Source: Microgenomates group bacterium (GTDB taxonomy: Bacteria > Patescibacteriota > Microgenomatia > UBA1406 > GWC2-37-13). Taken from it: a stretch of DNA of 12,281 bases. The stretch is from the NCBI GenBank assembly GCA_028276105.1, contig JAPYWZ010000006.1, positions 1 to 12,281 on the forward strand, read 5' to 3'. Each line of letters starts with the position of its first letter. The first letter of the stretch is position 1. This document shows, piece after piece, positions 11,876-12,281 of this stretch. Position numbers and translations under genes: made by a program. Under the pieces are notes generated by a model, which was given only the letters and a program-made list of their open reading frames with translations, did no database searches and had not been told where the DNA came from.

Positions 11876-11985
11876 TGTCATTCCTTGCCCTCCGATTCGG
11901 AGGGCGAGCTTGACCAGGAATCTATAAAATTTCAACCTCTTTTTAAGGTATTATTATATAGATTCCTGCTTACGCAGGAATGACA
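11876..11985. repeat. REPIN-like inverted-pair element, copy 2
   Basis: It has the same borders, TGTCATTCC (11876-11884) and GGAATGACA (11977-11985), and the same inner words GGAATCTATAAAATTTC and TTATATAGATTCC as copy 1. The right hairpin is TTCCTGC-TTAC-GCAGGAA. The left hairpin is enlarged and carries a perfect GC-rich stem GCCCTCCG-ATT-CGGAGGGC at 11887-11905, followed by GAGCTTGACC before AGGAA. The two copies are 13 bases apart and can be aligned through their middle, so they look like a tandem duplication that has diverged. Confidence 0.8.
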
Positions 11986-12024
11986 TAAATCTTACTTTTA
12001 CACAATGTTTACACTAATTTTCTA

Positions 12025-12080
12025 AATCTCCCAATCTCCATTTATCTCTACTTATCTCCACAAATCTCCATTTATCTCTC
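12025..12080. repeat. Degenerate ATCTCC/TTATCTC repeat
   Basis: The 17-mer AATCTCCATTTATCTCT occurs exactly at 12033-12049 and 12063-12079, 30 bases apart. Further AATCTCC and TTATCTC words lie between and before them. It does not have the spacer diversity or dyad of a CRISPR. Function unknown. Confidence 0.6.
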
Positions 12081-12179
12081 TTTCATATTCGCATAATTCG
12101 CGTCATCGCATCTTCCTTTACATCATTCATATTATTTATTAGCGCTTTATAAAAAGAAGAAAAAGAAGAAATTTGCTTC
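12081..12179. other. Noncoding stretch with ATTCGCAT-type words
   Basis: The 536-base gap between the PaaX-like gene and the last ORF (11688-12223) holds the promoter at 11708, two REPIN-like elements, the ATCTCC repeat and, at about 12085-12112, the words ATTCGCATAATTCGCGTCATCGCATCTT spread over 28 bases. A similar ATTCGCATTATTCGTATCTT word lies between nusG and rplK (minus strand, about 4637-4617). No ORF or structured RNA is recognisable in this gap. Confidence 0.4.
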
Positions 12180-12208
12180 TTGACAATTTTAAAATAATTA
12201 TTAATAAT
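12180..12208 (+). promoter_or_regulatory. Promoter of the partial gene at the right edge
   Basis: Plus-strand TTGACA (12180-12185), a 17-base spacer and AATAAT (12203-12208, 5/6 to consensus). The -10 ends 15 bases before the ATG at 12224, implying a leader of about 9 bases. Confidence 0.55.
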
Positions 12209-12223
12209 GAAAAATAAGCAAAA

Positions 12224-12281
12224 ATGAAAAAGAAAAAATTAATTACCAAATTAACTCTTTTTTTCTTTGTTTTTTTTCAAG
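12224..12281 (+). CDS. N-terminus of a probable exported protein, cut by the window edge
   Basis: An open frame starts at the ATG 12224 and runs out of the window after 19 codons: MKKKKLITKLTLFFFVFFQ. Four lysines followed by a hydrophobic stretch are typical of the start of a signal peptide or membrane anchor. A good promoter lies just upstream at 12180. The earlier ATG at 12207 is closed by TGA after five codons and is not a plausible start. Nothing more can be said about its function. Confidence 0.45.
   Translation, partial: MKKKKLITKLTLFFFVFFQ

Noticed and set aside
12025..12085. Possible CRISPR array
   Set aside because: The repeated 17-mer has only two exact copies, the intervening sequence is itself made of the same words, and no cas genes accompany it; the Cas2-like folds nearby are PaaX-type.
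11741..12179. tRNA or structured RNA gene in the long gap
   Set aside because: The hairpins are explained by the REPIN-like elements; no cloverleaf or T-loop GTTCGA-type sequence was found.
1..12281. Alternative genetic code (UGA as glycine, as in Gracilibacteria/SR1)
   Set aside because: TGA ends several well-supported genes (1001, 2749, 6101) at sensible places, and no conserved protein has an in-frame TGA.

Overview
The window is AT-rich (roughly two thirds or more A+T), densely packed and uses TGA as a normal stop. Short single-domain genes, a compact secE-nusG-rplK-rplA block, a ribosomal protein L1 with a long charged N-terminal extension, and secreted proteins of a style common in ultra-small bacteria suggest a Patescibacteria/CPR genome, possibly of the Microgenomates group. 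This placement is inference; no rRNA or other marker gene is present to fix it.

Layout, left to right. (1) 1-1570, minus strand: a type IV abortive-infection toxin-antitoxin pair, AbiEi-like antitoxin followed by AbiEii-like nucleotidyltransferase (cut by the window edge), under a consensus promoter. (2) 1788-2591, minus: an unrecognised 267-aa protein with a charged helical tail. (3) 2749-5425, minus: secE, nusG, rplK, rplA, then a separately promoted small HEPN-like protein with an RNxxxH motif. (4) 5460-7833, plus, divergent from secE: a multi-pass membrane protein, a secreted beta-rich surface protein and a DUF916/WxL-interacting-like membrane-anchored protein, tightly packed as one operon. 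(5) 7928-10960, plus: a DNA-uptake module of ComEA, a channel-only ComEC, a small PaaX/Cas2-like protein, and the ComEC-type metallo-beta-lactamase domain as a separate membrane-anchored protein. (6) 10953-11687, minus: a full-length PaaX-like regulator that overlaps the metallo-beta-lactamase gene tail to tail. (7) 11740-12223: a repeat-rich noncoding stretch with two adjacent REPIN-like inverted-pair elements, a degenerate ATCTCC repeat and ATTCGCAT-type words. (8) 12224-12281: the start of a probable exported protein.

The most notable global signal concerns expression. I see no convincing Shine-Dalgarno sequence before any start codon. At five or six transcription-unit-leading genes a -10 hexamer ends 6 to 8 bases before the ATG, which puts the A of the ATG at or within a base or two of the expected transcription start. 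The window therefore appears to use leaderless initiation for first genes and coupling (gaps of 0-2 bases or 4-13 base overlaps) inside operons. A second signal is a family of 7-base A/T-rich tandem repeats (TTAAAAG, TTAAAAA, ATTTTTT types) that occur between genes and also inside coding regions, where they encode a KLKVKS-type segment and the core of a signal peptide.
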